Positions 31,339-39,006 of a stretch of 64,000 bases of DNA are shown here, one piece after another. Below the pieces are notes generated by a model that did not search any database, was not told the DNA's origin, and saw only the letters and a program-made list of their open reading frames with translations. The translations under genes were made by a program, and so were the position numbers. Within the stretch, counting starts at the first letter, position 1, and every line of letters starts with the position of its first letter. The DNA is from Streptomyces aurantiogriseus (GTDB taxonomy: Bacteria; Actinomycetota; Actinomycetes; Streptomycetales; Streptomycetaceae): assembly GCF_014649375.1 (NCBI RefSeq), contig NZ_BMSX01000003.1, forward strand, positions 434,001 to 498,000, written 5' to 3'.

Positions 31339-32022
31339 GTGAGCCGGATCTCGGTCCGGGGATTCGCAGTGGCCTCGGCCACCGCGGTCACCGCAGTCGG
31401 AAGTGTCGTCGGCGTTGCCTCGGGCAGCACCGCACAGACCAACGACGCAGAGGCGACGGCCAGCGACTCGACGCTCCTCGCGGACATCCCTGTCGGCCAG
31501 CAGGCCCAGGTGCAGACCGCCTCCCTGACGCAGCAGGCCAGCATCCAGGCCATCGCCGCGGACGAGGGCGCCAAGAAGGACGCCGAGGAAGCGGCCCGCA
31601 AGGCTGCCGCCAAGACCGCGATCGCGAAGAAGGAGGCCGCCGAGAAGGCGGCCGAGGAGGCCAAGGAGCGCGCCGAGGCCAAGGCCGCGGCGACCCGCAG
31701 CGCCTCCGACTTCCCGATCCAGAGCTCCTACACCATCGCGCAGATCCAGGCGATGGCGCAGCAGATGGTCCCCAGCGGCCAGTTCCAGTGCTTCAGCAAC
31801 ATCGTGGACCACGAGTCCGACTGGCGCATCGACGCGGTGAACCCCTCCTCCGGCGCCTACGGCCTCTTCCAGGCCCTGCCCGCCTCCAAGTACTCCTCCG
31901 CGGGTGCCGACTGGCGGACCAACCCGGCCACGCAGATCAAGTGGGGCCTGAACTACATGAACGACCGCTACGGCAGCCCGTGTGGCGCCTGGTCGTTCTG
32001 GCAGGCCAACCACTGGTACTGA
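31339..32022 (+). CDS. Secreted transglycosylase-like (SLT-type) protein, copy 1
   Basis: 227 aa, GTG 31339 after GGAAGGA. Signal peptide 1-33 (FAVASATAVTAVGSVVGVA), an Ala/Lys/Glu-rich coiled segment at about 70-120, then an SLT-like lysozyme domain (FQCFSNIVDHESDWRIDAVN, SSGAYGLFQALPASKYSSAG, ATQIKWGLNYMNDRYGSPCG), with Glu in the DHES motif as probable acid. It likely cleaves or binds peptidoglycan outside the cell. The next gene is a close paralogue 59 bp downstream. Confidence 0.9.
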   Translation: MSRISVRGFAVASATAVTAVGSVVGVASGSTAQTNDAEATASDSTLLADIPVGQQAQVQTASLTQQASIQAIAADEGAKKDAEEAARKAAAKTAIAKKEAAEKAAEEAKERAEAKAAATRSASDFPIQSSYTIAQIQAMAQQMVPSGQFQCFSNIVDHESDWRIDAVNPSSGAYGLFQALPASKYSSAGADWRTNPATQIKWGLNYMNDRYGSPCGAWSFWQANHWY

Positions 32023-32081
32023 GCCCACGCGGCTTTCGACGTTCCTCCTTTCATCTGACGACCCAGTAGTAAGGAAGCCGT

Positions 32082-32810
32082 GTGAGCCGGATATCGGCCC
32101 GGGGATTCGCCGTGGCCTCGGCCACCGCGGTCACCACGGTCGGCGCTGTGATGGGAGTTGCCCAGGCGGGCACCGCCCAGCCCGCAGGCGACGCCGAGGC
32201 GACCGCGAGCGATTCGACCCTCCTCGCGGACTTACCCGCAGGCCAGCAGGCCCAGGTACAGACCGCCTCGCTGGCGGAGCAGGCCGACGTCCAGGCCATC
32301 GCCGCGGACGCCACCGCCCGGAAGACCGCGGAGGAAGCGGCCCGTAAGCAGGCGGCCAAGGACGCGGTGGCCAAGCAGAGGGAGGCCGCGGACAAGGCGG
32401 CCAAGGCGGCCAAGGCGGCCAAGGCCGCGCAGGACGCCAAGGACCGCCAGGAGGCGGAGACCAAGGCCACCAGCGCCTCGGCCGGGAACGTCGGCAGCTT
32501 CCCCCAGCAGGCGTCGTACACCGTCGCCGAGGTCCAGGCCATCGCACGTCAGATCGTGCCCGCCGGCCAGTTCCAGTGCTTCAGCAACATCGTGGACCAC
32601 GAGTCCACCTGGAACTACCAGGCCGTCAACCCCTCTTCCGGCGCCTACGGTCTCGTCCAGGCCTATCCCGGCTCGAAGATGTCGTCCGCGGGTGCCGACT
32701 GGCGGACCAACCCGGCCACCCAGATCAAGTGGGGCCTGAACTACATGAACGAGCGCTACGGCAGCCCCTGTGACGCCTGGGACTACTGGCAGGCCAACGG
32801 CTCCTACTGA
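32082..32810 (+). CDS. Secreted transglycosylase-like (SLT-type) protein, copy 2
   Basis: 242 aa, GTG 32082. Same design as the preceding gene: signal peptide with an almost identical first 16 residues, coiled Lys/Ala segment with an AAKAAKAAKAA repeat (longer here), and SLT-like domain (SNIVDHESTWNYQAVNPSSG, WGLNYMNERYGSPCDAWDYW). The two C-terminal domains are about four-fifths identical by eye, the linkers diverged. A tandem duplication. It ends before a strong terminator. Confidence 0.9.
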   Translation: MSRISARGFAVASATAVTTVGAVMGVAQAGTAQPAGDAEATASDSTLLADLPAGQQAQVQTASLAEQADVQAIAADATARKTAEEAARKQAAKDAVAKQREAADKAAKAAKAAKAAQDAKDRQEAETKATSASAGNVGSFPQQASYTVAEVQAIARQIVPAGQFQCFSNIVDHESTWNYQAVNPSSGAYGLVQAYPGSKMSSAGADWRTNPATQIKWGLNYMNERYGSPCDAWDYWQANGSY

Positions 32811-32840
32811 GCCGCCGCCGCGGCCGCTCAACCCTGGCAC

Positions 32841-32871
32841 AGCCCCTCCCCGTCCTAGGGGGAGGGGCTTT
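32841..32871 (+). terminator. Terminator after the SLT pair
   Basis: AGCCCCTCCCC (32841-32851) and GGGGAGGGGCT (32859-32869), an 11-bp perfect stem with a seven-base loop, then TTTCG. Confidence 0.85.
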
Positions 32872-32941
32872 CGCCCTGTACGGTCGTAAGCCGACGACTC
32901 CAGGGGGAGTGGTGGGGAGAGACGGGGGAAGAGGACGGATC

Positions 32942-34288
32942 ATGTCGCGAGTGCCAGGGTGGCTCGGCCGGGTCGGTGCCGGGCTGACCGAGATGGGGGA
33001 GCGGCTCGACGAGCGGCGTGCCAAGGCCCGGCGGGAGGCCGGCGAAGGCGTCGGCTCCGAATCTCCACCGCCCGACCTCCACACCGTGCCCCCTGAGGAC
33101 CTCCCGCCTCCCGGACCCCGCCCCGACCCCGCGCAGGTCGTGCCCTGGGGTGTCCGGGTCGCAGCCGAGGCCGGCTGGCGGCTGCTGGTGCTCGCCGGGA
33201 CCGTCTGGGTCCTGATGAAGGTCATCAGCGCCGTCCAACTCGTCGTCCTGGCCTTCGTGGTGGCGCTGCTGCTGACCGCCCTGCTGGAACCCACCGTCGC
33301 CCGCCTCAAGAGCCTGGGTGTGCCCCGCGGGCCCGCGACCGCGCTGACGGCGATCCTCGGGTTCGTCGTCATCGGTCTCATGGGCTGGTTCGTGACCTGG
33401 CAGGTCATGGAGAACATCGACGACCTCTCCGACCAGGTCCAGGACGGCATCGAGGACCTGCGCCGGTGGCTGCTCAACAGCCCCTTCCACGTCACCGACA
33501 AGCAGATCAACGCCATTGCCAAGAACCTGCGGGAGGCCGTCGGCGCCAACACCGACGAGATCACCTCGGCGGGCCTGGAGGGCGTCACCGTCGTCGTCGA
33601 GGCCCTCACCGGCATCCTGCTGGCCTTCTTCTCCACGCTGTTCCTGCTCTACGACGGCAAGCGCATCTGGGAGTGGTTCCTCAAGCTGGTGCCGGCCGCC
33701 GCCCGGCCGGGCGTGGCGGGCGCGGGCCCGCGCGCCTGGGCGACGCTCACGGCGTATGTGCGGGGCACGGTGATCGTCGCGTTGATCGACGCGATCTTCA
33801 TCGGCCTCGGTATCTACTTCCTCGACGTCCCCATGGCTGTCCCGCTCGCCGTCTTCATCTTCCTGTTCTCCTTCATCCCGCTCGTCGGCGCGGTGGCCTC
33901 CGGTGCGCTGGCGGTCGTCGTCGCGCTGGTCACGCAGGGCGTGTTCACCGCGGTGATGACCCTCGCGGTCGTCCTGGCCGTCCAGCAGATCGAGGGCCAC
34001 ATCCTCCAGCCGTTCATCCTCGGCCGCGCCGTGCGCGTCCATCCGCTGGCGGTGGTCCTGGCGGTGGCCTCCGGCGGCATGGTCGCGGGCATCGGGGGCG
34101 CCGTGGTCGCCGTACCGCTGGTGGCGGTGACGAACACGGTGGTCGGGTATCTGCACGCGTACTCGCGGGAGGCGACGGTGCGGATGGCTCCGCCGCCGCG
34201 GGGGGCTACGGCGGTGGATGCGGCGCCGGTCAGCCCGCCTCCGGTCCCGGCCCCGGAGGCTGTGCCTCCGGACCCCCCACTGTCGTGA
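32942..34288 (+). CDS. AI-2E family transporter
   Basis: 448 aa from ATG 32942. A cytoplasmic Pro-rich head of about 75 residues precedes eight or so membrane helices, including LLVLAGTVWVLMKVISAVQL, LVVLAFVVALLLTALLEPTV, the re-entrant-like FFSTLFLLYDGKRIWEWFLK, VPLAVFIFLFSFIPLVGAVA and the family end VLAVQQIEGHILQPFILGRA. The name is historical: members are exporters or Na+/H+ antiporters of mixed substrates. The tail APEAVPPDPPLS is encoded by sequence running into a dispersed repeat. Confidence 0.9.
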   Translation: MSRVPGWLGRVGAGLTEMGERLDERRAKARREAGEGVGSESPPPDLHTVPPEDLPPPGPRPDPAQVVPWGVRVAAEAGWRLLVLAGTVWVLMKVISAVQLVVLAFVVALLLTALLEPTVARLKSLGVPRGPATALTAILGFVVIGLMGWFVTWQVMENIDDLSDQVQDGIEDLRRWLLNSPFHVTDKQINAIAKNLREAVGANTDEITSAGLEGVTVVVEALTGILLAFFSTLFLLYDGKRIWEWFLKLVPAAARPGVAGAGPRAWATLTAYVRGTVIVALIDAIFIGLGIYFLDVPMAVPLAVFIFLFSFIPLVGAVASGALAVVVALVTQGVFTAVMTLAVVLAVQQIEGHILQPFILGRAVRVHPLAVVLAVASGGMVAGIGGAVVAVPLVAVTNTVVGYLHAYSREATVRMAPPPRGATAVDAAPVSPPPVPAPEAVPPDPPLS

Positions 34289-34302
34289 ACGCCGGCCGTT
34301 CC

Positions 34303-34399
34303 TCGCCCCCGCCGCCCCTACCCGTCCCGTCCCCGGGGGCTGCCGCCCCCGGACCCCCGCTTCGGCCCTGAACGGGCCTCGTCCTCAAGCTCCCCCAGA
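34303..34399 (+). repeat. Dispersed GC-rich element, complete copy (modules A and B)
   Basis: Module A (34303-34337, TCGCCCCCGCCGCCCCTACC...) is identical over 35 bases to the reverse complement of 51414-51448. Module B (34335-34399, GGGGGCTGCCGCCCCCGGAC ... CTCGTCCTCAAGCTCCCCC) matches the reverse complement of 57923-57987 over 65 bases with two mismatches seen. A diverged copy of module B is at 42683-42740. The ends form small hairpins. Confidence 0.85.
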
Positions 34400-34516
34400 G
34401 GGGGTGCCCCCAGACGGGCTGTTCTCGCCGACCTGTGCTGAAAACCGTGCCCTCTTTCCCGACCGAGTCGGGCGGTGGGTGCGCACAGGCCGGGGGGCCT
34501 GGGGGCGGAGAACGAC

Positions 34517-34550
34517 TGGGCCCCGCCCACCGACAGGTGAACGGGGCCCA
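34517..34550 (-). terminator. Terminator of ahpC-ahpD
   Basis: TGGGCCCCG (34517-34525) pairs with CGGGGCCCA (34542-34550), 16-base loop, 16 bp beyond the ahpD stop on the minus strand. Confidence 0.72.
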
Positions 34551-34565
34551 CGGAGTGAACCGGTG

Positions 34566-35099
34566 TCACTCGGCGAGAACCGCCTCCGCGTCCAGCGTCA
34601 CGCCCACCGCCTGAACCACCGAGGCGATCTTGAACGCCTCCTGGATCACCTCACGGTCGACGCCCGCCTTGCGCAGCACCTGCTCGTGCGAGTCGAGGCA
34701 CATCCCGCAGCCGTTGATGGCGGACACGGCGAACGACCACAGCTCGAAGTCGGCCTTGTCGACCCCGGGGTTGCCGATGACGTTCATCCGCAGCCCGGCT
34801 CGCAGGTTGCCGTACTCGTGGTCGGACAGCAGATGCCGGGTGCGGTAGAAGACGTTGTTCATCGCCATCACCGCGGCCGCGGACTTCGCGGCGGTGTACG
34901 CCTCCGGCGAGAGGTTCGCCTTCGCCTCCGGCTCCAACTCGCGCAGCACGATGGGGGAGCGCGAGGCGATCGCGGTCGCCAGCACGGTGCCCCACAGCTG
35001 CTGCGCGGGAAGGTCGGAGTTGCCGATGACCGAGCCCAGGTTGAGCTTCAGGTCCTTGGCGTAGTCCGGTACGGCGGACTTGAGGGAGTCGAGGGACAT
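34566..35099 (-). CDS. ahpD: Alkyl hydroperoxidase AhpD
   Basis: 177 aa, all-helical carboxymuconolactone-decarboxylase fold with the redox motif CGMCLDSHE (Cys131, Cys134, His138) and Glu upstream. In mycobacteria AhpD passes electrons from the lipoamide system to AhpC. The gene starts six bases after the ahpC stop and is clearly in the same operon, divergent from oxyR. Confidence 0.96.
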   Translation of the reverse strand: MSLDSLKSAVPDYAKDLKLNLGSVIGNSDLPAQQLWGTVLATAIASRSPIVLRELEPEAKANLSPEAYTAAKSAAAVMAMNNVFYRTRHLLSDHEYGNLRAGLRMNVIGNPGVDKADFELWSFAVSAINGCGMCLDSHEQVLRKAGVDREVIQEAFKIASVVQAVGVTLDAEAVLAE

Positions 35100-35105
35100 G
35101 TCAGC

Positions 35106-35660
35106 TCACTCCCCGGCCAGCAGCTTGACCGGGTCGAGGGTGTCCTCGCCCTTGGTCCAGTTGCACGGGCACAGCTCGTCGGTCTGCAGGGCGTCCAGAA
35201 CCCGCAGGACCTCCTTCGGGTTCCGGCCGACGGAGCCCGCGGTGACCATCGTGAACTGGATCTCGCGGTTCGGGTCGACGACGAAGACGGCGCGCTGCGC
35301 GAAGCCGTCCTCGCCCTCGATGCCGAGGTCGCGCATCAGCTCGTGCTTGGAGTCGGCCATCATCGGGAACGGCAGGTCCGTCAGGTCCGGGTGGTCCTTG
35401 CGCCAGGCGTGGTGGACGAACTCGGAGTCACCGGAGAAGCCGAGGATCTGCGCGTCGCGGTCGGCGAACTCGTCGTTCAGCTTGCCGAACGCGGCGATCT
35501 CGGTGGGGCACACGAATGTGAAGTCCTTGGGCCATGCAAAGACCACCAACCACTTGCCCTCGTAGGACTTGTGGTGGATCTGCTCGAACTCCTTGCCCTT
35601 CTCCAGCGAGACGCAGGCGGTCAGTTCGAAATCGGGGAACTTGTCACCGACAGTGAGCAC
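35106..35660 (-). CDS. ahpC: Alkyl hydroperoxide reductase/peroxiredoxin AhpC
   Basis: 184 aa from GTG 35660 (VLTVGDKFPDFELTA) with AAGGAGAG upstream. Peroxidatic Cys51 in DFTFVCPTEIAAFG, the Thr and Arg of the active site, and a resolving region ELCPCNWTKGE (Cys164, Cys166). Reduces peroxides with AhpD as electron donor. The short 133-bp divergent region with oxyR, the redox LysR regulator, implies peroxide-inducible control. Confidence 0.96.
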   Translation of the reverse strand: MLTVGDKFPDFELTACVSLEKGKEFEQIHHKSYEGKWLVVFAWPKDFTFVCPTEIAAFGKLNDEFADRDAQILGFSGDSEFVHHAWRKDHPDLTDLPFPMMADSKHELMRDLGIEGEDGFAQRAVFVVDPNREIQFTMVTAGSVGRNPKEVLRVLDALQTDELCPCNWTKGEDTLDPVKLLAGE

Positions 35661-35793
35661 ACGCTCTCCTTGCAGCGAAGAAACGTCCGGATCGCGGACG
35701 CTTCCCATGGGTTGGACTGTCCCGATGCTGGCACAAGGTGCATTGATCAAAGAAATCGCTACACTCTGTCGGGTTGATCGGAGGTGCCTATCA
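35661..35793. promoter_or_regulatory. Divergent ahpC/oxyR promoter region
   Basis: 133 bp between the two start codons, more AT-rich than the surroundings around TTGATCAAAGAAATCGCTAC. The genetic arrangement predicts OxyR sites here. I cannot fix the operator base by base. Confidence 0.6.
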
Positions 35794-36873
35794 GTGACCG
35801 TGAGTAATGCAGACGGGAAGGGTTCCATGGGTGCCAAGAATGCCGGGGTGGCTGTGGGAGCGGGAGCCGGCGTGGGCGTCGGTTCCAAGCGGCGGCTGCC
35901 CAGCCTGGCCCAGCTGCGCGCCTTCGCGGCGGTCGCCGAGCATCTGCACTTCCGGGACGCGGCCGCCGCCATCGGTATGAGCCAGCCCGCCCTGTCCGGT
36001 GCCGTCTCCGCCCTGGAGGAGACGCTCGGCGTGACCCTCCTCGAGCGCACGACCCGCAAGGTGCTGCTCTCCCCGGCCGGCGAGCGGCTCGCCGTCCGGG
36101 CGAAGGCGGTGCTGGAGGAGGTCGGGGCGCTGCTGGAGGAGGCGGAGGCGGTACGGGCGCCGTTCACGGGGGTGCTGCGGCTCGGGGTCATCCCTACCGT
36201 CGCGCCGTATCTCCTGCCCACCGTCCTGCGCCTGGTCCACGACCGCTACCCGCACCTCGACCTCCAGGTCCATGAGGAGCAGACCGCCAGCCTGATCGAC
36301 GGCCTGAACGGCGGGCGGCTCGACCTGCTGCTGCTCGCTGTGCCTCTCGGGGTGCCCGGGGTTACCGAACTCCCGCTGTTCGACGAGGACTTCGTGCTCG
36401 TGACCCCTCTCGACCACTGGCTCGGCGGCCGGGAGGGCATCCCGCGCGAGGCCCTCAAGGAGCTCAACCTGCTGCTCCTGGACGAGGGGCACTGTCTGCG
36501 CGACCAGGCTCTCGACATCTGCCGCGAGGCGGGCAGGGGAATCAGTGGGGCGGGGCGAAGCCCCTCGGGTGAGGGTGGTGGGCGACGGGAGGGCGCGCCG
36601 GTGACCACGACCGCCGCCGGGCTCTCCACGCTCGTCCAGCTCGTCGCCGGCGGACTCGGCTGCACCCTGCTGCCGCGCACCGCCGTCACCGTCGAGACCA
36701 GCCGCTCCACCCAGCTGCTCACCGGGTCCTTCACCGAGCCCGCGCCCGCCCGCCGTATCGCCCTCGCCATGCGCACGGGCGCGGCGCGTGGAGCGGAGTA
36801 CACGGAGCTCGCGGAGGCCCTGCGAGAGGCGCTGCGGCCGTTGCCGGTGCGGGTGCTCGGCAGTGACGACTGA
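35794..36873 (+). CDS. oxyR: Peroxide-responsive LysR regulator OxyR, with an inserted loop
   Basis: 359 aa, GTG 35794 with GGAGG nine bases before. A Gly/Ala-rich head of about 30 residues, LysR HTH at about 35-95 (LPSLAQLRAFAAVAEHLHFR, AIGMSQPALSGAVSALEETL), then the effector domain. The redox block EGHCLRDQALDICREAG has Cys234 and Cys243 with the same nine-residue spacing as Cys199/Cys208 of E. coli OxyR. Immediately after, a stretch of about 14 extra residues (RGISGAGRSPSGEGGGR) separates it from VTTTAAGLSTLVQLVAGGLG, which other OxyR proteins reach within about eight residues. It activates ahpCD on peroxide stress. Confidence 0.93.
   Translation: MTVSNADGKGSMGAKNAGVAVGAGAGVGVGSKRRLPSLAQLRAFAAVAEHLHFRDAAAAIGMSQPALSGAVSALEETLGVTLLERTTRKVLLSPAGERLAVRAKAVLEEVGALLEEAEAVRAPFTGVLRLGVIPTVAPYLLPTVLRLVHDRYPHLDLQVHEEQTASLIDGLNGGRLDLLLLAVPLGVPGVTELPLFDEDFVLVTPLDHWLGGREGIPREALKELNLLLLDEGHCLRDQALDICREAGRGISGAGRSPSGEGGGRREGAPVTTTAAGLSTLVQLVAGGLGCTLLPRTAVTVETSRSTQLLTGSFTEPAPARRIALAMRTGAARGAEYTELAEALREALRPLPVRVLGSDD
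36538..36585 (+). repeat. Hairpin element inserted in the oxyR coding region
   Basis: CAGTGGGGCGGGGCGAAGCC and following bases form a GGGGC/GCCCC hairpin (36552-36564), with the flanking CTCGGGTGAGGGTGGTGGGC typical of Streptomyces intergenic palindromes. It encodes in frame the extra 14-residue loop after the OxyR redox cysteines. Confidence 0.5.
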
Positions 36874-37049
36874 TGTCCGCCGATCGGTCAAATGAGCGCC
36901 GAACAAAGAGAATTGACTTCACGGGCGGAGCAACTTCCGTCAGCTGAGAGCAGGTCGGAAATCCGCCGCTGGAATATGCGCCCCGGCTGATACACATTCC
37001 CTCCTCAGCGCTACGCGTCAGGCGTATGTGCGACAGGCCAAGGGGAGTG

Positions 37050-37943
37050 ATGTCGGGCTACGAGCTGCTGGCACGCGACCTGGCCGCGTGCGGGCGTGAC
37101 GGCTTCACCGGGGAAGTGCGGGTGTCCGGCTCGCCCGGCGGCACCGTCCATCTGCGCGGCGGTCTGGTCGTCGCCGTCGAGTCGCCGGGCGCGCCCGGAC
37201 CGGAGGCACTGCTGCTGCGCTCCGGGCGGATCGGCGGCGAGGAGTGGGCCGGCCTGGTGCGCGAGTCCGGCGGGGCGCGCTGGCCGGCCGCCGGGCTGAT
37301 CACCCACGGCTACACGGGGGCCGCCCAACTCAGGGTCGTCTGCGCGATGGCCCTCCAGGATGCCGCGTTCGCGGTCGTCGCAGGCAGCGTCGACGGCTGC
37401 GAACGCGGTCCGGCCGCCGAATCGCCGCCCGCCGCGGTCGCCGTGGGTGAACCTCCCACCCGGCTCCTGCAGGACGCGGCCCGCAAGCTCAACGCCCTGC
37501 TCGCGCTGCCCTACCCCGTACGTCCGGAGCGGGAACGCCCCGCCCCCGCTCCCCTCTCCCACGCGGCCGACCGTCTGACCGCGCTGCGGCGTGAGCTGAT
37601 CGGCCACGCCGACGGCCGGCGCACCGCCCGTGACCTCGCCTTCCTCACCGGGCGCGGGGTCTACACCGTCACGGTCGAGGTGGCCCGGATGCTCGGCGAA
37701 GGGCTCCTGGAGTGCCCCGAGGCGCCCGCCCCGATCCCGGTGCGGTTACCGCCCGACGGGGCCGGAGTCCGCCCCCGGGAACCCGCCCCGCTCCCGCCGC
37801 CCCCGGTCGCCCCGCCCCCGGAACCGGTCGCCCTGCCCCGCCGCAGGCCCGGTGCCAGCGGTATCACCGAGGCGATCGGCGGCGAGCGGAACGGGACGAG
37901 CTGGAAGGAGTTCTTCCGCCTGCGCAATCCGACGGGGAAATGA
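37050..37943 (+). CDS. Protein with PATAN/DUF4388-like head, linked to roadblock proteins
   Basis: 297 aa from ATG 37050, which has AAGGGGAG rather close (3 bases); an ATG at 37026 is an alternative. The first 90 residues (ELLARDLAACGRDGFTGEVR, GGTVHLRGGLVVAVESPGAP) match the DUF4388/PATAN type found with small-GTPase control modules, a central helical part (RLTALRRELIGHADGRRTAR, FLTGRGVYTVTVEVARML) resembles a winged helix, and the tail is Pro-rich (PPPVAPPPEPVALPRRR) ending in SWKEFFRLRNPTGK. It is followed by two roadblock-type genes, so a polarity or signalling complex is likely. Confidence 0.65.
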   Translation: MSGYELLARDLAACGRDGFTGEVRVSGSPGGTVHLRGGLVVAVESPGAPGPEALLLRSGRIGGEEWAGLVRESGGARWPAAGLITHGYTGAAQLRVVCAMALQDAAFAVVAGSVDGCERGPAAESPPAAVAVGEPPTRLLQDAARKLNALLALPYPVRPERERPAPAPLSHAADRLTALRRELIGHADGRRTARDLAFLTGRGVYTVTVEVARMLGEGLLECPEAPAPIPVRLPPDGAGVRPREPAPLPPPPVAPPPEPVALPRRRPGASGITEAIGGERNGTSWKEFFRLRNPTGK

Positions 37944-38046
37944 AAGCCCCCACCCTTCTTTGCACCCCACATGCAATGCCCCCACGTGAAATGCCCTCAC
38001 AGCCAACAGACGGTCACATGCGATCAGAAATAGGGGAGTTGCACTC

Positions 38047-38505
38047 ATGGACCACCAAGCCCTCGCGCGGGAAATGCGCGGCCTGCGCGAGCAGGTGACC
38101 GGCATCACCGACACCGCGGTCGCGGCGGCCGACGGGCTGCTCATCGCCGCCGACACCGCCGACTCCATCGACCCCGAGGGCCTCGCCGCCCTCGCCGCGG
38201 CCGGTCTCGGCCTCGCCCGCCGCACCGCCGAGGCGACCGCCCGCGGCGCCCTGCACCGGACGGTGACGTACGGCAGCCACGGCTGCGCCGCCTTCTACGC
38301 GGTCGGCGACACCGCGCTCATGGTCGTGCTCGGCGACGAGGGCATGGACGTGGACCGCCTGCACACGGCGACCCAGCCGGCCCTGCGCCGCATCGACCTG
38401 ATCCTCACCGAGAAGACCGAGAAGACCGAGAGATCCGAGAGGTCCGAGAGCTCCGAGAAGTTCGAGACGAACGTGAACTCCGCGAAGGCAGTCGAAGGAG
38501 TCTGA
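38047..38505 (+). CDS. Roadblock/LC7-domain protein with a charged repeat tail
   Basis: 152 aa. The roadblock/LC7 domain covers 1-125 (LREQVTGITDTAVAAADGLL, DSIDPEGLAALAAAGLGLAR, GCAAFYAVGDTALMVVLG). The tail is a run of three-residue units of the type TEK/TER/SER/SEK (seven copies) before a short end. The matching DNA is a 9-base repeat near 38405-38465. The family forms dimers that regulate small GTPases (MglB-like). Strong GGGGAG site eight bases before the ATG. Confidence 0.82.
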   Translation: MDHQALAREMRGLREQVTGITDTAVAAADGLLIAADTADSIDPEGLAALAAAGLGLARRTAEATARGALHRTVTYGSHGCAAFYAVGDTALMVVLGDEGMDVDRLHTATQPALRRIDLILTEKTEKTERSERSESSEKFETNVNSAKAVEGV

Positions 38506-38509
38506 AGGG

Positions 38510-38938
38510 ATGGCGACGAAGCGTATGACCCCGGGTTTCTCCGACCAGGTGATGGGCCTGGTCAAATCGCTCCGCACGGATGCCCCCGACTGCGTCGCCT
38601 CCGGCGTCGTCGACATGTCGACCGGCATGCTCCTGTCGTACGAGACCGTCGACAACCACCCGCCGGAGGTCCTGGACCTGCTGGCGGGCGCGACCCTCGA
38701 CCTGTTCCAGGGCCGTACGGTCGTGATGATCGAGGACGTCTTCAAGGAGCGGCGCGGGGTCACCAGTGACAACCACTTCTTCCAGGAGATCCTCGTCAAC
38801 AGCGACAACCTCACCCACCTGTTCGTGAGGATGACCGAGCAGCAGGACGTGGTCGCGGTGGTCGTGTGCCGCAAGTCGGTGAACGTGGGCATGCTCTTCG
38901 CCCAGGTACGGCGCGTCGTGAAGGAGTACAGCCTCTGA
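38510..38938 (+). CDS. Roadblock-like small protein
   Basis: 142 aa, starting four bases after the previous stop. A roadblock-like alpha/beta domain: FSDQVMGLVKSLRTDAPDCV, GVVDMSTGMLLSYETVDNHP, TLDLFQGRTVVMIEDVFKER and NLTHLFVRMTEQQDVVAVVV, then a final helix. Some residues differ from classic LC7. Its terminator is shared with the ABC transporter on the opposite strand. With the two preceding genes, it makes a three-gene signalling unit without a visible GTPase gene here. Confidence 0.75.
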   Translation: MATKRMTPGFSDQVMGLVKSLRTDAPDCVASGVVDMSTGMLLSYETVDNHPPEVLDLLAGATLDLFQGRTVVMIEDVFKERRGVTSDNHFFQEILVNSDNLTHLFVRMTEQQDVVAVVVCRKSVNVGMLFAQVRRVVKEYSL

Positions 38939-38961
38939 AGCGGGCCTCCGAAACGGGCGAA

Positions 38962-38989
38962 GGCCCCTCCCGGCGTCAGGGGAGGGGCC
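38962..38989. terminator. Bidirectional terminator
   Basis: GGCCCCTCCC (38962-38971) pairs with GGGAGGGGCC (38980-38989), eight-base loop, between converging genes. Confidence 0.8.
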
Positions 38990-39006
38990 CTCGGCTCACT
39001 CGGTGC

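Noticed and set aside
32855..34156. 433-codon minus-strand ORF opposite the AI-2E-family transporter
   Set aside because: Asp/Arg/Gln-rich shadow translation; the plus frame has clear membrane helices.
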